Shown here: in pieces, positions 45,149-53,410 of the stretch | How the letters are laid out: every line of letters begins with the position of its first letter | Numbering within the stretch: position 1 is the stretch's first letter | From: UBA1081 sp045535305 | GTDB lineage: Bacteria; Bacillota; Clostridia; Oscillospirales; Acutalibacteraceae | Reading direction: 5' to 3' | Length of the DNA: 64,000 nt | Assembly (NCBI GenBank): GCA_045535305.1 | Contig: JAZSLJ010000007.1 | Location: forward strand, 1 to 64,000 | Translations under genes and position numbers: made by a program | The notes under the pieces: model-generated | What the model was told of the DNA's origin: nothing | Seen by the model: the letters and a program-made list of their open reading frames with translations, nothing else | The model's database searches: none

Positions 45149-46416
45149 TAATTTTCACCTGCTTTTAATGCTTTTGCGCCGATATCGTGGCGGTAAAATG
45201 CGTTGCCGAAATGCACCTTTTCTACTGCCTTGTATGATTTATCAATAGCTTCTTTAAGTGTTGCAGCTGTGGCTGTTACGCCCAATACTCTGCCGCCGTT
45301 TGTAAGAAGTTTGCCGTTTTCTGCCTTTGCACCTGCTACAAAAACCTCACCGTCAATATCTGCATCAACTGTGATTTCATAGCCTTTTTCGTATTTAACG
45401 GGATAACCCTCAGATGCCATAATTACACAGCAGGCATTTTCTGACTTGAATTTAACATCAATTTCAGAAAGCTTTTCATCTGCAACAGCTTCCATAATTG
45501 TGTAAAGGTCAGTATCAAGCAAAGGAAGAACAACCTGTGTTTCGGGGTCGCCGAAACGGCAGTTATACTCAATAACCTTTGTGCCGTTGGGAGTTATCAT
45601 AAGACCGAAGTAAAGACAGCCCTTGAAGGTTCTGCCTTCGGCATTCATAGCGTTCATTGTGGGAATGAAGATTTTTTCCATACATTCTGCAGCAACAGCA
45701 TTTGTATAGTAGGGGTTGGGAGCAACTGTACCCATACCGCCTGTATTAAGACCTTCGTCATTATCCTTTGCGCGCTTGTGGTCCATTGATGAAACCATGG
45801 GAACAACTGTTTTTCCGTCTGTGAATGAAAGCACGGAAACCTCAGGGCCTGTAAGGAATTCTTCAATAACGATATTGCTTCCGCTTTCACCAAAAACCTT
45901 ATCTTCCATCATTTCCTTAACTGCTTTTTTAGCGTCTTCCCTTGTCTGTGCGATAATTACGCCTTTACCCAGTGCAAGACCGTCAGCCTTAATAACCGTG
46001 GGAACGGGAGCTGTATCAAGGTATTCGAGAGCCTTGTCAATATCGGAAAATACCTCATATTCCGCTGTGGGAATACCGTATTTCTTCATAAGGTTCTTTG
46101 AAAATACCTTACTGCCCTCGATTATAGCCGCATTTTTACTCGGACCGAAGCATTTGATGCCGATTTCGTTAAGAGCATCAACACAACCGAGTACAAGAGG
46201 GTCGTCGGGAGCAACAACAGCAAAATCAATGCTGTTATTCTTTGCAAAATCGACGATTCCCGCAATATCCGTTGCACCGATATTAACACACTGAGCATCT
46301 GCGGCAATTCCGCCGTTACCGGGGAGTGCATAAATCTTTTCGATAGATTTGTTTTCTTTTAACTTTTTTATAATGGCGTGTTCTCTGCCGCCGCCACCTA
46401 CAACTAAAATCGTCAT
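45148..46416 (-). CDS. purD: Phosphoribosylamine-glycine ligase
   Basis: GAR synthetase of 422 residues with the ATP-grasp fold: VVGGGGREHAI at the N-terminus, the FGPSKNAAIIEGSKVFSKNLMKKYGIPTAEY region, KADGLALGKGVIIA, EEFLTGPEVSVLSF, NTGGMGTVAP and NCRFGDPETQVVLPLL. It couples glycine to phosphoribosylamine (step 2). The ATG follows GAAAGGTAC. The stop overlaps the purL start (TAATG), so the two are translationally coupled. Confidence 0.97.
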   Translation of the reverse strand: MTILVVGGGGREHAIIKKLKENKSIEKIYALPGNGGIAADAQCVNIGATDIAGIVDFAKNNSIDFAVVAPDDPLVLGCVDALNEIGIKCFGPSKNAAIIEGSKVFSKNLMKKYGIPTAEYEVFSDIDKALEYLDTAPVPTVIKADGLALGKGVIIAQTREDAKKAVKEMMEDKVFGESGSNIVIEEFLTGPEVSVLSFTDGKTVVPMVSSMDHKRAKDNDEGLNTGGMGTVAPNPYYTNAVAAECMEKIFIPTMNAMNAEGRTFKGCLYFGLMITPNGTKVIEYNCRFGDPETQVVLPLLDTDLYTIMEAVADEKLSEIDVKFKSENACCVIMASEGYPVKYEKGYEITVDADIDGEVFVAGAKAENGKLLTNGGRVLGVTATAATLKEAIDKSYKAVEKVHFGNAFYRHDIGAKALKAGEN

Positions 46417-46440
46417 ATATTTGTACCTTTCAATAACAAA

Positions 46441-47625
46441 TTAATGGTGGAAAAGTCTCATACCTGTAAAGCACATAGCGATGCCGTACTTGTTACAGGT
46501 TTCGATAACCTGATCATCTCTGATTGAACCGCCGGGCTCTGCGATATAAGAAACGCCGCTTCTTCTTGCTCTCTCGATGTTATCGCCGAAGGGGAAGAAT
46601 GCATCTGAACCCAGTGCAACACCTGTGATAGAATCAAGATAAGCTCTCTTTTCAGCCTTTGTGAACTCTGCGGGCTGCTCAGTAAAGTAAAGCTGCCAGT
46701 TACCGTCTGCAAGTACGTCCTCGCTGTCATCAGAAATGTAAACATCAATGCAGTTATCTCTGTCGGGTCTGCCGAGTTCGGGTTTAAAGGGAAGATTAAG
46801 CACCTTTTCGTGCTGACGGAGATGCCAGTTATCTGCCTTCTGACCTGCAAGTCTTGTACAATGGATTCTTGACTGCTGACCTGCACCTACGCCGATAGCC
46901 TGTCCCTGATATGCGTAGCAAACAGAGTTTGACTGTGTATATTTAAGAGTGATAAGAGAAATAATAAGGTCTCTCTTAGCTTCTTCGGGAATTTCTGTGT
47001 TCTCTGTAACAACCTTTGTAAGAAGCTCGCTGTCGATTTTAAAATTATTTCTGCCCTGTTCAAAGGTAATGCCGTAAACCTGCTTTACCTCCTGCTCCAT
47101 AGGAACATAATCAGCATCAATTTTAACTATATTGTAGTTGCCCTTTCTCTTCTGTTTAAGAATTTCAAGTGCTTCAGGCTCATAACCGGGAGCGATAACA
47201 CCGTCGGAAACCTCTCTCTTTATAAGAAGAGCTGTTGTAACATCACATACGTCTGAAAGCGCAATCCAGTCGCCGAATGATGACATTCTGTCTGTTCCTC
47301 TTGCTCTTGCGTAAGCACATGCAAGGGGTGATTCGTCAAGACCTTCAATATCATCAACAAAGCAAGCCTTTTTGAGTGCATCGGAAAGAGGTGTGCCGAC
47401 AGCAGCGGATGTGGGGCTTACGTGCTTGAAGGATGTTGCACAAGGCATACCTGTTGCAGCCATAAGCTCCTTTACAAGCTGCCATGAGTTGAATGCATCA
47501 AGGAAATTGATATAACCGGGACGTCCGCAGAGAATTTCTATGGGAAGCTCGCTGCCGTCGCTCATATATATTTTTGCAGGCTTCTGGTTGGGGTTACAGC
47601 CATATTTAAGTTCAAATTCTTTCAC
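46441..47625 (-). CDS. AICAR transformylase (stand-alone half of PurH)
   Basis: Protein of 394 residues corresponding to the C-terminal AICAR formyltransferase half of bifunctional PurH, without the inosinicase domain. Seen: LKYGCNPNQKPAKIY, SFKHVSPTSAAVGTPLS, GVIAPGYEPEALEILKQKRKGNYNIVKID, VCYAYQGQAIGVGAGQQSRIHCTRLAGQKA and the C-terminal ALGSDAFFPFGDNIERARRSG with IAEPGGSIRDDQVIE. It formylates AICAR with 10-formyl-THF (step 9). The final ring closure is supplied by the adjacent PurO-type protein. The start codon is GTG 47625 after GGAGGG. Confidence 0.93.
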   Translation of the reverse strand: MKEFELKYGCNPNQKPAKIYMSDGSELPIEILCGRPGYINFLDAFNSWQLVKELMAATGMPCATSFKHVSPTSAAVGTPLSDALKKACFVDDIEGLDESPLACAYARARGTDRMSSFGDWIALSDVCDVTTALLIKREVSDGVIAPGYEPEALEILKQKRKGNYNIVKIDADYVPMEQEVKQVYGITFEQGRNNFKIDSELLTKVVTENTEIPEEAKRDLIISLITLKYTQSNSVCYAYQGQAIGVGAGQQSRIHCTRLAGQKADNWHLRQHEKVLNLPFKPELGRPDRDNCIDVYISDDSEDVLADGNWQLYFTEQPAEFTKAEKRAYLDSITGVALGSDAFFPFGDNIERARRSGVSYIAEPGGSIRDDQVIETCNKYGIAMCFTGMRLFHH

Positions 47626-47640
47626 AATAATACCCTCCGA

Positions 47641-48357
47641 TTATTTGTTTTTATTAACGATTCTTGTTTCTGTTTCGCCGGAATCAATATCAATATATCT
47701 TACGAAAAGTGAAACCTTGTTATCTTCATTGAGATTTGTCCAGATAAGGTCTGTAAGCTCATCAATGCTTACGTCGGGCAATTCAAGAGTTTTGGGTTCA
47801 CCCTCAAATGAAGGAAGAGGATTGCCGTCGCAGTTGTAAGTGTGAATAAACTTAGCTCTGCCGCAGATAGGATTGGAATATGCATATGTAAATCTCTCGC
47901 AGGATGAATCATCACCCTCTGCGCTCTTGAGAATTGACATCGCAAAGTTCATACCGTCATTTTCGCGGCGGATAATACCGGAAATTCGGGGAGTGAAATT
48001 GGGCTTGTCGTCCTCAAACTCTCTTGTGCGAAGAGCCTGTTCAAATGTCATCTGCTTATCCATAAGCTCGTAGATTGTGTCTGTCTGGTCGCCGTTTGTA
48101 ACGATTGTTTTATTGCCCAATACTCTGACGGGATAATAGATGATAAGATGAGGATCGGTCATTTTTGACTCGTCAAATGCCTTTGTACGCATAGCCTCAC
48201 CCTCAGCTACAAATACGCGGTTACGGCTGTTTTCGCTTCTGCCCATAATGAAATATGCGGTTACAGCCTTTTTGCCGTCTGCGCTTTTGCCTATAATAAT
48301 ACCTCTGCCGTGATAAGCAAGAGAATTAAGTTCATTAGCAATAGTAGAAACTTTCAT
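47641..48357 (-). CDS. purO: PurO-type IMP cyclohydrolase
   Basis: Protein of 238 residues of the IMP cyclohydrolase-like (PurO) family first described in archaea. Seen: LAYHGRGIIIGKS at the N-terminus, AYFIMGRSENSRNRVF, DPHLIIYYPVR, TPRISGII and FTYAYSNPICGRAKFIHTYNCDGNPLPSFEGEP. It closes the ring of FAICAR to give IMP (step 10). Its place directly before the stand-alone AICAR transformylase shows that the pair replaces the usual fused PurH. The ATG follows AAGGAGAAC, and 15 bp separate it from the next gene. Confidence 0.9.
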   Translation of the reverse strand: MKVSTIANELNSLAYHGRGIIIGKSADGKKAVTAYFIMGRSENSRNRVFVAEGEAMRTKAFDESKMTDPHLIIYYPVRVLGNKTIVTNGDQTDTIYELMDKQMTFEQALRTREFEDDKPNFTPRISGIIRRENDGMNFAMSILKSAEGDDSSCERFTYAYSNPICGRAKFIHTYNCDGNPLPSFEGEPKTLELPDVSIDELTDLIWTNLNEDNKVSLFVRYIDIDSGETETRIVNKNK

Positions 48358-48358
48358 A

Positions 48359-48994
48359 TCAGTTCTCCTTAATATATACTTTGTTATCTTTAACTTCTAA
48401 TTTGTCCTCGCAGAAAAGCTTTACAGCTTCGGGAAGAATCTTCCACTCAACCTGCTCCATAATTCTTTTCTGGAGTGTTTCGGGGGTATCGTCCTGCATA
48501 ACCTCAACTGCTTTTTGCAGAATAATGGGGCCTGCATCGCATTCGGGAGTTACGAAATGAACCGTTGCACCCGAAATCTTAACGCCTTTTTCAAGTGCGG
48601 CTTCGTGAACGTGGAGTCCGTAATAGCCTTTGCCGCAGAATGAGGGAATCAATGCGGGATGAATATTGATAATCGCATTGGGATAAGCCTCATAAACCTG
48701 CTCGTCAATAATGGTAAGAAAGCCTGCAAGCACCACAAGGTCAATATCTGCATTTTTAAGCGTATCAACAAGTGCTTTTGAGTATGAAGCTATATCGGCA
48801 TAGTCTTTTCTGCAAAGAACAACGGATTCAATACCGTTGTTTGCGGCTCTTTCAAGAGCATAAACACCGGGTTTTGACGCAACAACAAGAGTTATCTTAC
48901 TGCCGCCGAACATACCGCTTTTCTGTGAATCAATAAGGCTTTGCAGATTTGTGCCGCCACCTGAAACAAGGACTGCAATTTTCTTATCAGACAA
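48359..48994 (-). CDS. purN: Phosphoribosylglycinamide formyltransferase
   Basis: Folate-dependent GAR transformylase of 211 residues. Seen: VSGGGTNLQSLID (phosphate binding), VLAGFLTIIDEQ, INIHPALIPSF (catalytic His) and GATVHFVTPECDAGPII (catalytic Asp). It transfers formyl from 10-formyl-THF to GAR (step 3). The start is TTG 48994, which lies inside the last codons of purM so that the two genes overlap by 8 bp; GAGGGTG provides the SD. Confidence 0.96.
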   Translation of the reverse strand: MSDKKIAVLVSGGGTNLQSLIDSQKSGMFGGSKITLVVASKPGVYALERAANNGIESVVLCRKDYADIASYSKALVDTLKNADIDLVVLAGFLTIIDEQVYEAYPNAIINIHPALIPSFCGKGYYGLHVHEAALEKGVKISGATVHFVTPECDAGPIILQKAVEVMQDDTPETLQKRIMEQVEWKILPEAVKLFCEDKLEVKDNKVYIKEN

Positions 48995-50024
48995 TTACAA
49001 CACCCTCTTCGGACTTGATAACCTCACCGATAACGTATGCATCCTCGCCGTTTGCCTTAAGCACTTCAATAGCCTTGTCAGCATCCTCTTTAGCAACGAT
49101 AACGCTCATACCTACGCCCATATTATATGTGTTGAACATATCTCTTTCGGGAATGTTGCCTGTTTTTGCAATAAGGTCGAAAATGGGAAGAATTCTGATA
49201 GAAGACTTATCAATCTTTGCGCCGTAGCCTTCGGGAATTGTTCTGGGAATATTCTCATAGAAGCCGCCGCCTGTGATGTGTGATACACCCTTTACTTTAA
49301 CTTCTTCAAAGAGTGCGAGCATAGGCTTAACATAAATCTTTGTGGGAGTGAGGAGTGTTTCACCTACTGACTTACCGCCAAGCTCCTCACGGGGAGTTTT
49401 TATGTCTGCATTTTCAACATCAAAAACCTTTCTTACAAGTGAAAAACCGTTTGAATGAACACCGCTTGAGGGAAGGGCAATAATAACGTCGCCCTCTGTG
49501 ATTGATGATGTATCAACAATCTTGTCTTTATCAACAACACCTACGGAGAAGCCTGCAAGGTCGTATTCGTCAACAGGATAGAAACCGGGCATTTCTGCTG
49601 TTTCACCGCCGATAAGAGATGCACCTGCCTGAACACAGCCCTCTGCAACACCTGCAACGATGTCTGCAATTCTTTCGGGAACGTTTTTGCCGCAAGCGAT
49701 GTAATCAAGGAAAAGAAGGGGTTTTGCACCGCAGCAGATAATATCGTTAACACACATTGCAACACAGTCAATACCTACTGTATCGTGCTTGTCCATAATA
49801 AATGCAAGTTTGAGCTTTGTGCCTACACCGTCTGTACCGCCAACGAGAACAGGCTTTGTTATACCTGTAAGATCAAGGCTGAACAGACCGCCGAAGCCGC
49901 CGATATCGGAAACCTCATTACCTGTCATTGTTCTTGCAATGTGCTGTTTCATAAGCTCAACAGCTTTGTAGCCGGCAGTAATATCTACGCCTGCTTCTTT
50001 GTAACTTTCACTAAAACTTTTCAT
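48987..50024 (-). CDS. purM: Phosphoribosylformylglycinamidine cyclo-ligase
   Basis: AIR synthetase of 345 residues. Seen: DITAGYKAVELMKQHI, GGFGGLFSLD, LVGGTDGVGTKLKLAF, VAMCVNDIICCGAKPLLFLDYIA, GCALIGGETAEMPGFY-like SLIGGETAEMPGFYPVDEYDLAGF, and HITGGGFYENIPR. It closes FGAM to AIR with ATP (step 5). The ATG follows CAGGAGGATAA. Second gene of the operon after purE. Confidence 0.97.
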   Translation of the reverse strand: MKSFSESYKEAGVDITAGYKAVELMKQHIARTMTGNEVSDIGGFGGLFSLDLTGITKPVLVGGTDGVGTKLKLAFIMDKHDTVGIDCVAMCVNDIICCGAKPLLFLDYIACGKNVPERIADIVAGVAEGCVQAGASLIGGETAEMPGFYPVDEYDLAGFSVGVVDKDKIVDTSSITEGDVIIALPSSGVHSNGFSLVRKVFDVENADIKTPREELGGKSVGETLLTPTKIYVKPMLALFEEVKVKGVSHITGGGFYENIPRTIPEGYGAKIDKSSIRILPIFDLIAKTGNIPERDMFNTYNMGVGMSVIVAKEDADKAIEVLKANGEDAYVIGEVIKSEEGVVIV

Positions 50025-50107
50025 TATGTTTATCCTCCTGTAAGGAATTTTTTATTATTTAAAAATACGAAATGGGGCAAAGCGTACCTTGTCCCTGTTT
50101 CCGTAAA

Positions 50108-50602
50108 TTATGCATTATATTTTTCTTCGATTGCTTTATTTTTAGCAAGCACTTTTTCACTGCCTGCTTTTCTTGCATCATTGAGCTTGTCTGCAAGCTC
50201 TTTATCCTCAATAGCGAGCATCTGAATTGCAAGCAGAGCAGCATTAGCCGCACCGTTTACTGCAACGGTTGCAACGGGAATACCTGTAGGCATCATAACG
50301 GTTGAAAGAAGTGCATCCATACCGTCAAGATATTTAGCCGCAACGGGAATACCGATAACGGGCAGAGTTGTGTTTGCCGCAATCGCACCTGCAAGATGAG
50401 CAGCCATACCTGCGGCTGCAATTATTGCGCCGAAGCCGTTTGTTCTTGCGTTTTCGGAAAATTCCTTAGCTTCAACAGGTGTTCTGTGGGCTGAGTAAAC
50501 ATGAACCTCAAAGGGAACGCCGTACTCCTTAAGAGTGTCAATAGCTTTTTCAACAACGGGCAAATCGCTGTCGCTGCCCATAATAATTGCAACTTTTTTC
50601 AT
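50108..50602 (-). CDS. purE: N5-carboxyaminoimidazole ribonucleotide mutase
   Basis: Class I PurE-like mutase of 164 residues. Seen: IIMGSDSDLPVVEKA, YSAHRTPVEAKEF (active-site His), IAAAGMAAHLAGAIAA and TLPVIGIPV. It handles the carboxylation of AIR to CAIR; no purK is seen in the window. First gene of the purine operon, directly downstream of the ZTP riboswitch. The ATG follows AAAGAGG. Confidence 0.96.
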   Translation of the reverse strand: MKKVAIIMGSDSDLPVVEKAIDTLKEYGVPFEVHVYSAHRTPVEAKEFSENARTNGFGAIIAAAGMAAHLAGAIAANTTLPVIGIPVAAKYLDGMDALLSTVMMPTGIPVATVAVNGAANAALLAIQMLAIEDKELADKLNDARKAGSEKVLAKNKAIEEKYNA

Positions 50603-50633
50603 AAAAAAACCTCTTTCCGTAATGACTTATATT

Positions 50634-50737
50634 AAAAAAAGGCAGTCCTGTACTGTAAGGACTGCCCAGACGGTCGGCTTAAAATATTTCTGCTCCCTGC
50701 GGTCAATTCCGCTTATCCGTCAGTAACAGAAATCCAC
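50634..50737 (-). promoter_or_regulatory. ZTP (pfl) riboswitch with intrinsic terminator
   Basis: The leader of purE on the minus strand has the hallmarks of the pfl/ZTP aptamer: a 5' domain with CTGACGG, then the conserved GGGAGCA, and the 3' domain GCCGACCGTCTGGGCA, whose CCGTC can pair back with GACGG. The last bases of the aptamer (GGGCAG) are also the first arm of a terminator, GGCAGTCC (50659-50666) with GGACTGCC (50641-50648), followed by T7. This is the expected mutually exclusive switch. High ZTP/ZMP, a sign of 10-formyl-folate shortage, would allow read-through into the purine operon. Confidence 0.88.
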
Positions 50738-50743
50738 AGAAAG

Positions 50744-50772
50744 ATTATAACATCTGACAAAAATAAAGTCAA
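50744..50772 (-). promoter_or_regulatory. Promoter of the purine operon
   Basis: Minus-strand TTGACT (50767-50772), 17-bp spacer, TATAAT (50744-50749); transcription would begin near 50737, at the riboswitch. Confidence 0.8.
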
Positions 50773-50824
50773 TATTTTATAAAATAAAATATATATATAA
50801 ATAAAGAGCAATTTGGTTAGAATG

Positions 50825-52030
50825 TTACAAAAAATCCTTGCCGTTAAGATAACGCCATGCGGCTATATATTTTACTGCAGAAGAATGTGCCGGACTTTCA
50901 ATATCAAAATAATGTTCATCGTCAATTATAACAACCGCATCGGGTGATGATGTCCATACTCTTTTGACTTTGTGTATGGGCATTTCAACACTTTCAGTTT
51001 CATTGAGAACAACAACAAATTTATCATTAAAAAGCTTTAATGCGGCATTTTCGGAAAGGAGTGTTTTACTGTCTTTCTGAACGGACAGAACTTTCATACC
51101 CGATTCTTCAAAGATAACTTCTCCGTTTTCGGCAGAAAGCACCTTTTCTTTCCATACATTCTTTTGCCATTTATCCCATGAGAGAACATTATCAAAAACA
51201 ACGTTTTTCTCATTATGGAAGAATGCATCTTTTCCGTATTCAACCGAATAACCGCATTGTGCACATTCAAACATATCGCCCTTGCTGTGAAGATGACCTA
51301 CGGTTTTACATTCGGGACAGACGTAAAGTATACGCTCCAGATATTCAGCCATATTTTCACCCGTATAAATTGCGGGATTATGACGCTGATATTCAAAAGC
51401 ATTAACATAAGTGTCTCTGCGGATGATTTCATTCACCTCATCAACAGTCATTTTTGCAATTTCTTCAGGCGGATATTCGTGCACCACCCCGCATCTGAGA
51501 GTGCCTTTTTTCTTTTTTTCAGACCACCTTGCAGTAAGAAGATAGCCGTTATCAAAACGGAATGTAATAAGTGCAACACCCGAATCCTTAACCATTTTAC
51601 CTGTATTTTCGGAAATAAAGCCCGTTTCTCCGTTGAAGCTTGTGTTGCCCTCTGCAAATATTGCAACGGGCACACCTGACCTTAATGAGCCGAGAATATC
51701 ATTTACAAGCACTTCGGGGGCTTTATCCCTGCGTTTTACGATTATTCCGCACAAAGCTTTTAAAACAAATCCAAGAAAGCCCATTCTTGCAACGTGATCA
51801 CTTGCAACAAAGCGTACATATCTGTTTTTTAAAGCAAATACTATGTATGCAGGGTCAATAGAGCTTGTGTGATTGGCTATAAGTATAAAATTCTTATGCT
51901 TGGGAGTGTAGTAATTTGGCTTAAAATCAAGGATTTTGCGTGCGGGAAGATGCAAAATCAATGCAAGTGTTTCAATAAGTATTTTATTAAAAATATAACC
52001 TTTTCGCATATTTTTACCGTTCCGCTTCAT
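50825..52030 (-). CDS. PlsC-type acyltransferase with C-terminal zinc ribbon (paralogue)
   Basis: Second member of the fused acyltransferase type, 401 residues, aligning along its length with the protein at 10035-11237. Catalytic N-H-x4-D motif in IANHTSSIDPAY, substrate motif FAEGNTSFNGE, zinc ribbon CPECKTVGHLHSKGDMFECAQCG, and the shared C-terminus YIAAWRYLNGKDFL. Unlike the other copy it stands alone, without ligase or lipase neighbours. The start is ATG 52030, seven bases after AAAGGAG; the GTG six bases upstream is too near that site. It probably makes or remodels phosphatidic acid with a different acyl or head-group preference. Confidence 0.83.
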   Translation of the reverse strand: MKRNGKNMRKGYIFNKILIETLALILHLPARKILDFKPNYYTPKHKNFILIANHTSSIDPAYIVFALKNRYVRFVASDHVARMGFLGFVLKALCGIIVKRRDKAPEVLVNDILGSLRSGVPVAIFAEGNTSFNGETGFISENTGKMVKDSGVALITFRFDNGYLLTARWSEKKKKGTLRCGVVHEYPPEEIAKMTVDEVNEIIRRDTYVNAFEYQRHNPAIYTGENMAEYLERILYVCPECKTVGHLHSKGDMFECAQCGYSVEYGKDAFFHNEKNVVFDNVLSWDKWQKNVWKEKVLSAENGEVIFEESGMKVLSVQKDSKTLLSENAALKLFNDKFVVVLNETESVEMPIHKVKRVWTSSPDAVVIIDDEHYFDIESPAHSSAVKYIAAWRYLNGKDFL

Positions 52031-52094
52031 ATACACTCTCCTTTCGTAACAAGCATATCGTTTAAATTATACAATAGAATTAAGCATTTATCAA

Positions 52095-52145
52095 CAGAAA
52101 AATCCGGACATTTTACAATAATTTGCCCGGATTTTATAATTTATA
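52095..52145 (-). terminator. Terminator of the dockerin gene
   Basis: AAAATCCGG pairs with CCGGATTTT (arms 52137-52145 and 52099-52107 read on the minus strand), with a T-rich end. Confidence 0.6.
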
Positions 52146-52175
52146 ATTTTAATGAATCACAAAAGTTTTATTTAA

Positions 52176-53258
52176 TTATTTTTTATTTGTATCAAGAAAA
52201 CCGTTCTGCTGCATAAATGTCATCATACCCACCATTGTAATATCGTTCGTACGACCCTTAACGGTACACATACCTGCAGGAATATCATAAGAAAGCACTT
52301 TGATATATGCAATATCGTTATTCATATTACCTTCTGCATCCTTTGTGCAAAGAGCTTTGATGTTATCGTTTTTATCTGCAAAGAAGCAAAGTGCTGTTCC
52401 ATTCTCGGAAATAAAGCTGTATACTGTATATTCAACGCCGCCGAGAGTTTCTTTACCTGAAGTTATTTCTTTATAATCTTCTTTTTTGCCGAAATTATAG
52501 TTTGCAAGCATATTTGATGTATCAAAGCCGTCGGCAATTTCGGAATCAGCATCAAACTTGTAATAATATTTTGTTGTGCCGAAAAGTCCTTTTACATCGT
52601 ATTTAAGGTAAATATCACCCTTGTTTATATAAACAGCCATTTCCATACCGTCAATAGAAGCTACAAACTCAACGTCTTCACCGTTTGCAGCAATTCCGCC
52701 TGTTGCACCGTCGCCCTCAAGCTCCATATAGTAATGATTCTCAAACAAGCCGTCGATTGCCTTGGGATAAGAAACTTTATTGCCCTGAGTTGTAGTTTCG
52801 GGTGCCTGAGTTGTAGTCTCAGGAGCTTCTGTTGTAGTCTCGGGAGCTTCTGTTGTAGTCTCGGGAGCTTCTGTTGTAGTCTCAGGAGCTTCTGTTGTAG
52901 TCTCGGGTGCTTCTGTTGTGGTCTCGGGAGCTTCTGTTGTAGTTTCTTCCTCAATCACGATATTGGGGTCGTCAAACTGTTCAAGAGCCGCAGAAACTCT
53001 CAATATAGTACGTGCATCACCTGCAAGAATATCTCCGCTTTCGTCAACGTCAGCGGCAATAAGTGCATCACCCTCAAGCACTTCCAATGTTGCGGCAGCT
53101 CTTAATGCAAGACGGGCATCATCTGCCGTAATCTTACCGTCCCCGTTTACGTCGCCGCGCATTATTGTTTTTGCGCTTACATTAACCAATGTACAGCATA
53201 CAAGCATTACTGCTGAAATGATTAAACATAACGCTCTTTTAGAATTCAAATGTTTCAT
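52176..53258 (-). CDS. Secreted dockerin type I protein with ETTTEAP repeat linker
   Basis: Exported protein of 360 residues. A signal peptide (ALCLIISAVMLVCCTLVNVSA, cut near residue 29) is followed by a type I dockerin with two calcium-binding repeats, GDVNGDGKITADDARLALR and ADVDESGDILAGDARTILR (about 33-80). A low-complexity linker of repeated ETTTEAP units, the last ones with Gln, spans about 88-145. A C-terminal region of about 200 residues (starting near FENHYYMELEGD) is not a family I recognise and looks all-beta. Dockerins bind cohesins on scaffoldins; none is encoded here. The start is chosen at ATG 53258 after GTGAGGT. Single gene. Confidence 0.82.
   Translation of the reverse strand: MKHLNSKRALCLIISAVMLVCCTLVNVSAKTIMRGDVNGDGKITADDARLALRAAATLEVLEGDALIAADVDESGDILAGDARTILRVSAALEQFDDPNIVIEEETTTEAPETTTEAPETTTEAPETTTEAPETTTEAPETTTEAPETTTQAPETTTQGNKVSYPKAIDGLFENHYYMELEGDGATGGIAANGEDVEFVASIDGMEMAVYINKGDIYLKYDVKGLFGTTKYYYKFDADSEIADGFDTSNMLANYNFGKKEDYKEITSGKETLGGVEYTVYSFISENGTALCFFADKNDNIKALCTKDAEGNMNNDIAYIKVLSYDIPAGMCTVKGRTNDITMVGMMTFMQQNGFLDTNKK
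52795..52945 (-). repeat. 21-bp coding tandem repeat (ETTTEAP)
   Basis: Six near-identical 21-bp units plus Gln-containing variants encode the linker of the dockerin protein. Single-base differences at wobble positions separate the units. Such arrays commonly vary in copy number between strains. Confidence 0.9.
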
Positions 53259-53410
53259 AAAAAAATACCTCACTTTTAATATGTATATCAATAATTATAC
53301 ATAAATCCAACCGATATTGCAACATATATTAACATTTTATTTCAGGAATATTAAGGATTTTATTGAAAATTCTGCAATTTGATAATATAATAATTCCGGA
53401 GGTGAAAATT

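Noticed and set aside
50634..50737. Guanine/adenine-type purine riboswitch
   Set aside because: The leader has the GGGAGCA and CCGACCGTCTGGGCA blocks of the ZTP aptamer and lacks the conserved three-way junction of the purine aptamer.
52795..52945. Short regularly spaced repeats at the dockerin gene
   Set aside because: They are in-frame 21-bp codon repeats (ETTTEAP) within a secreted protein linker, not an array with spacers.
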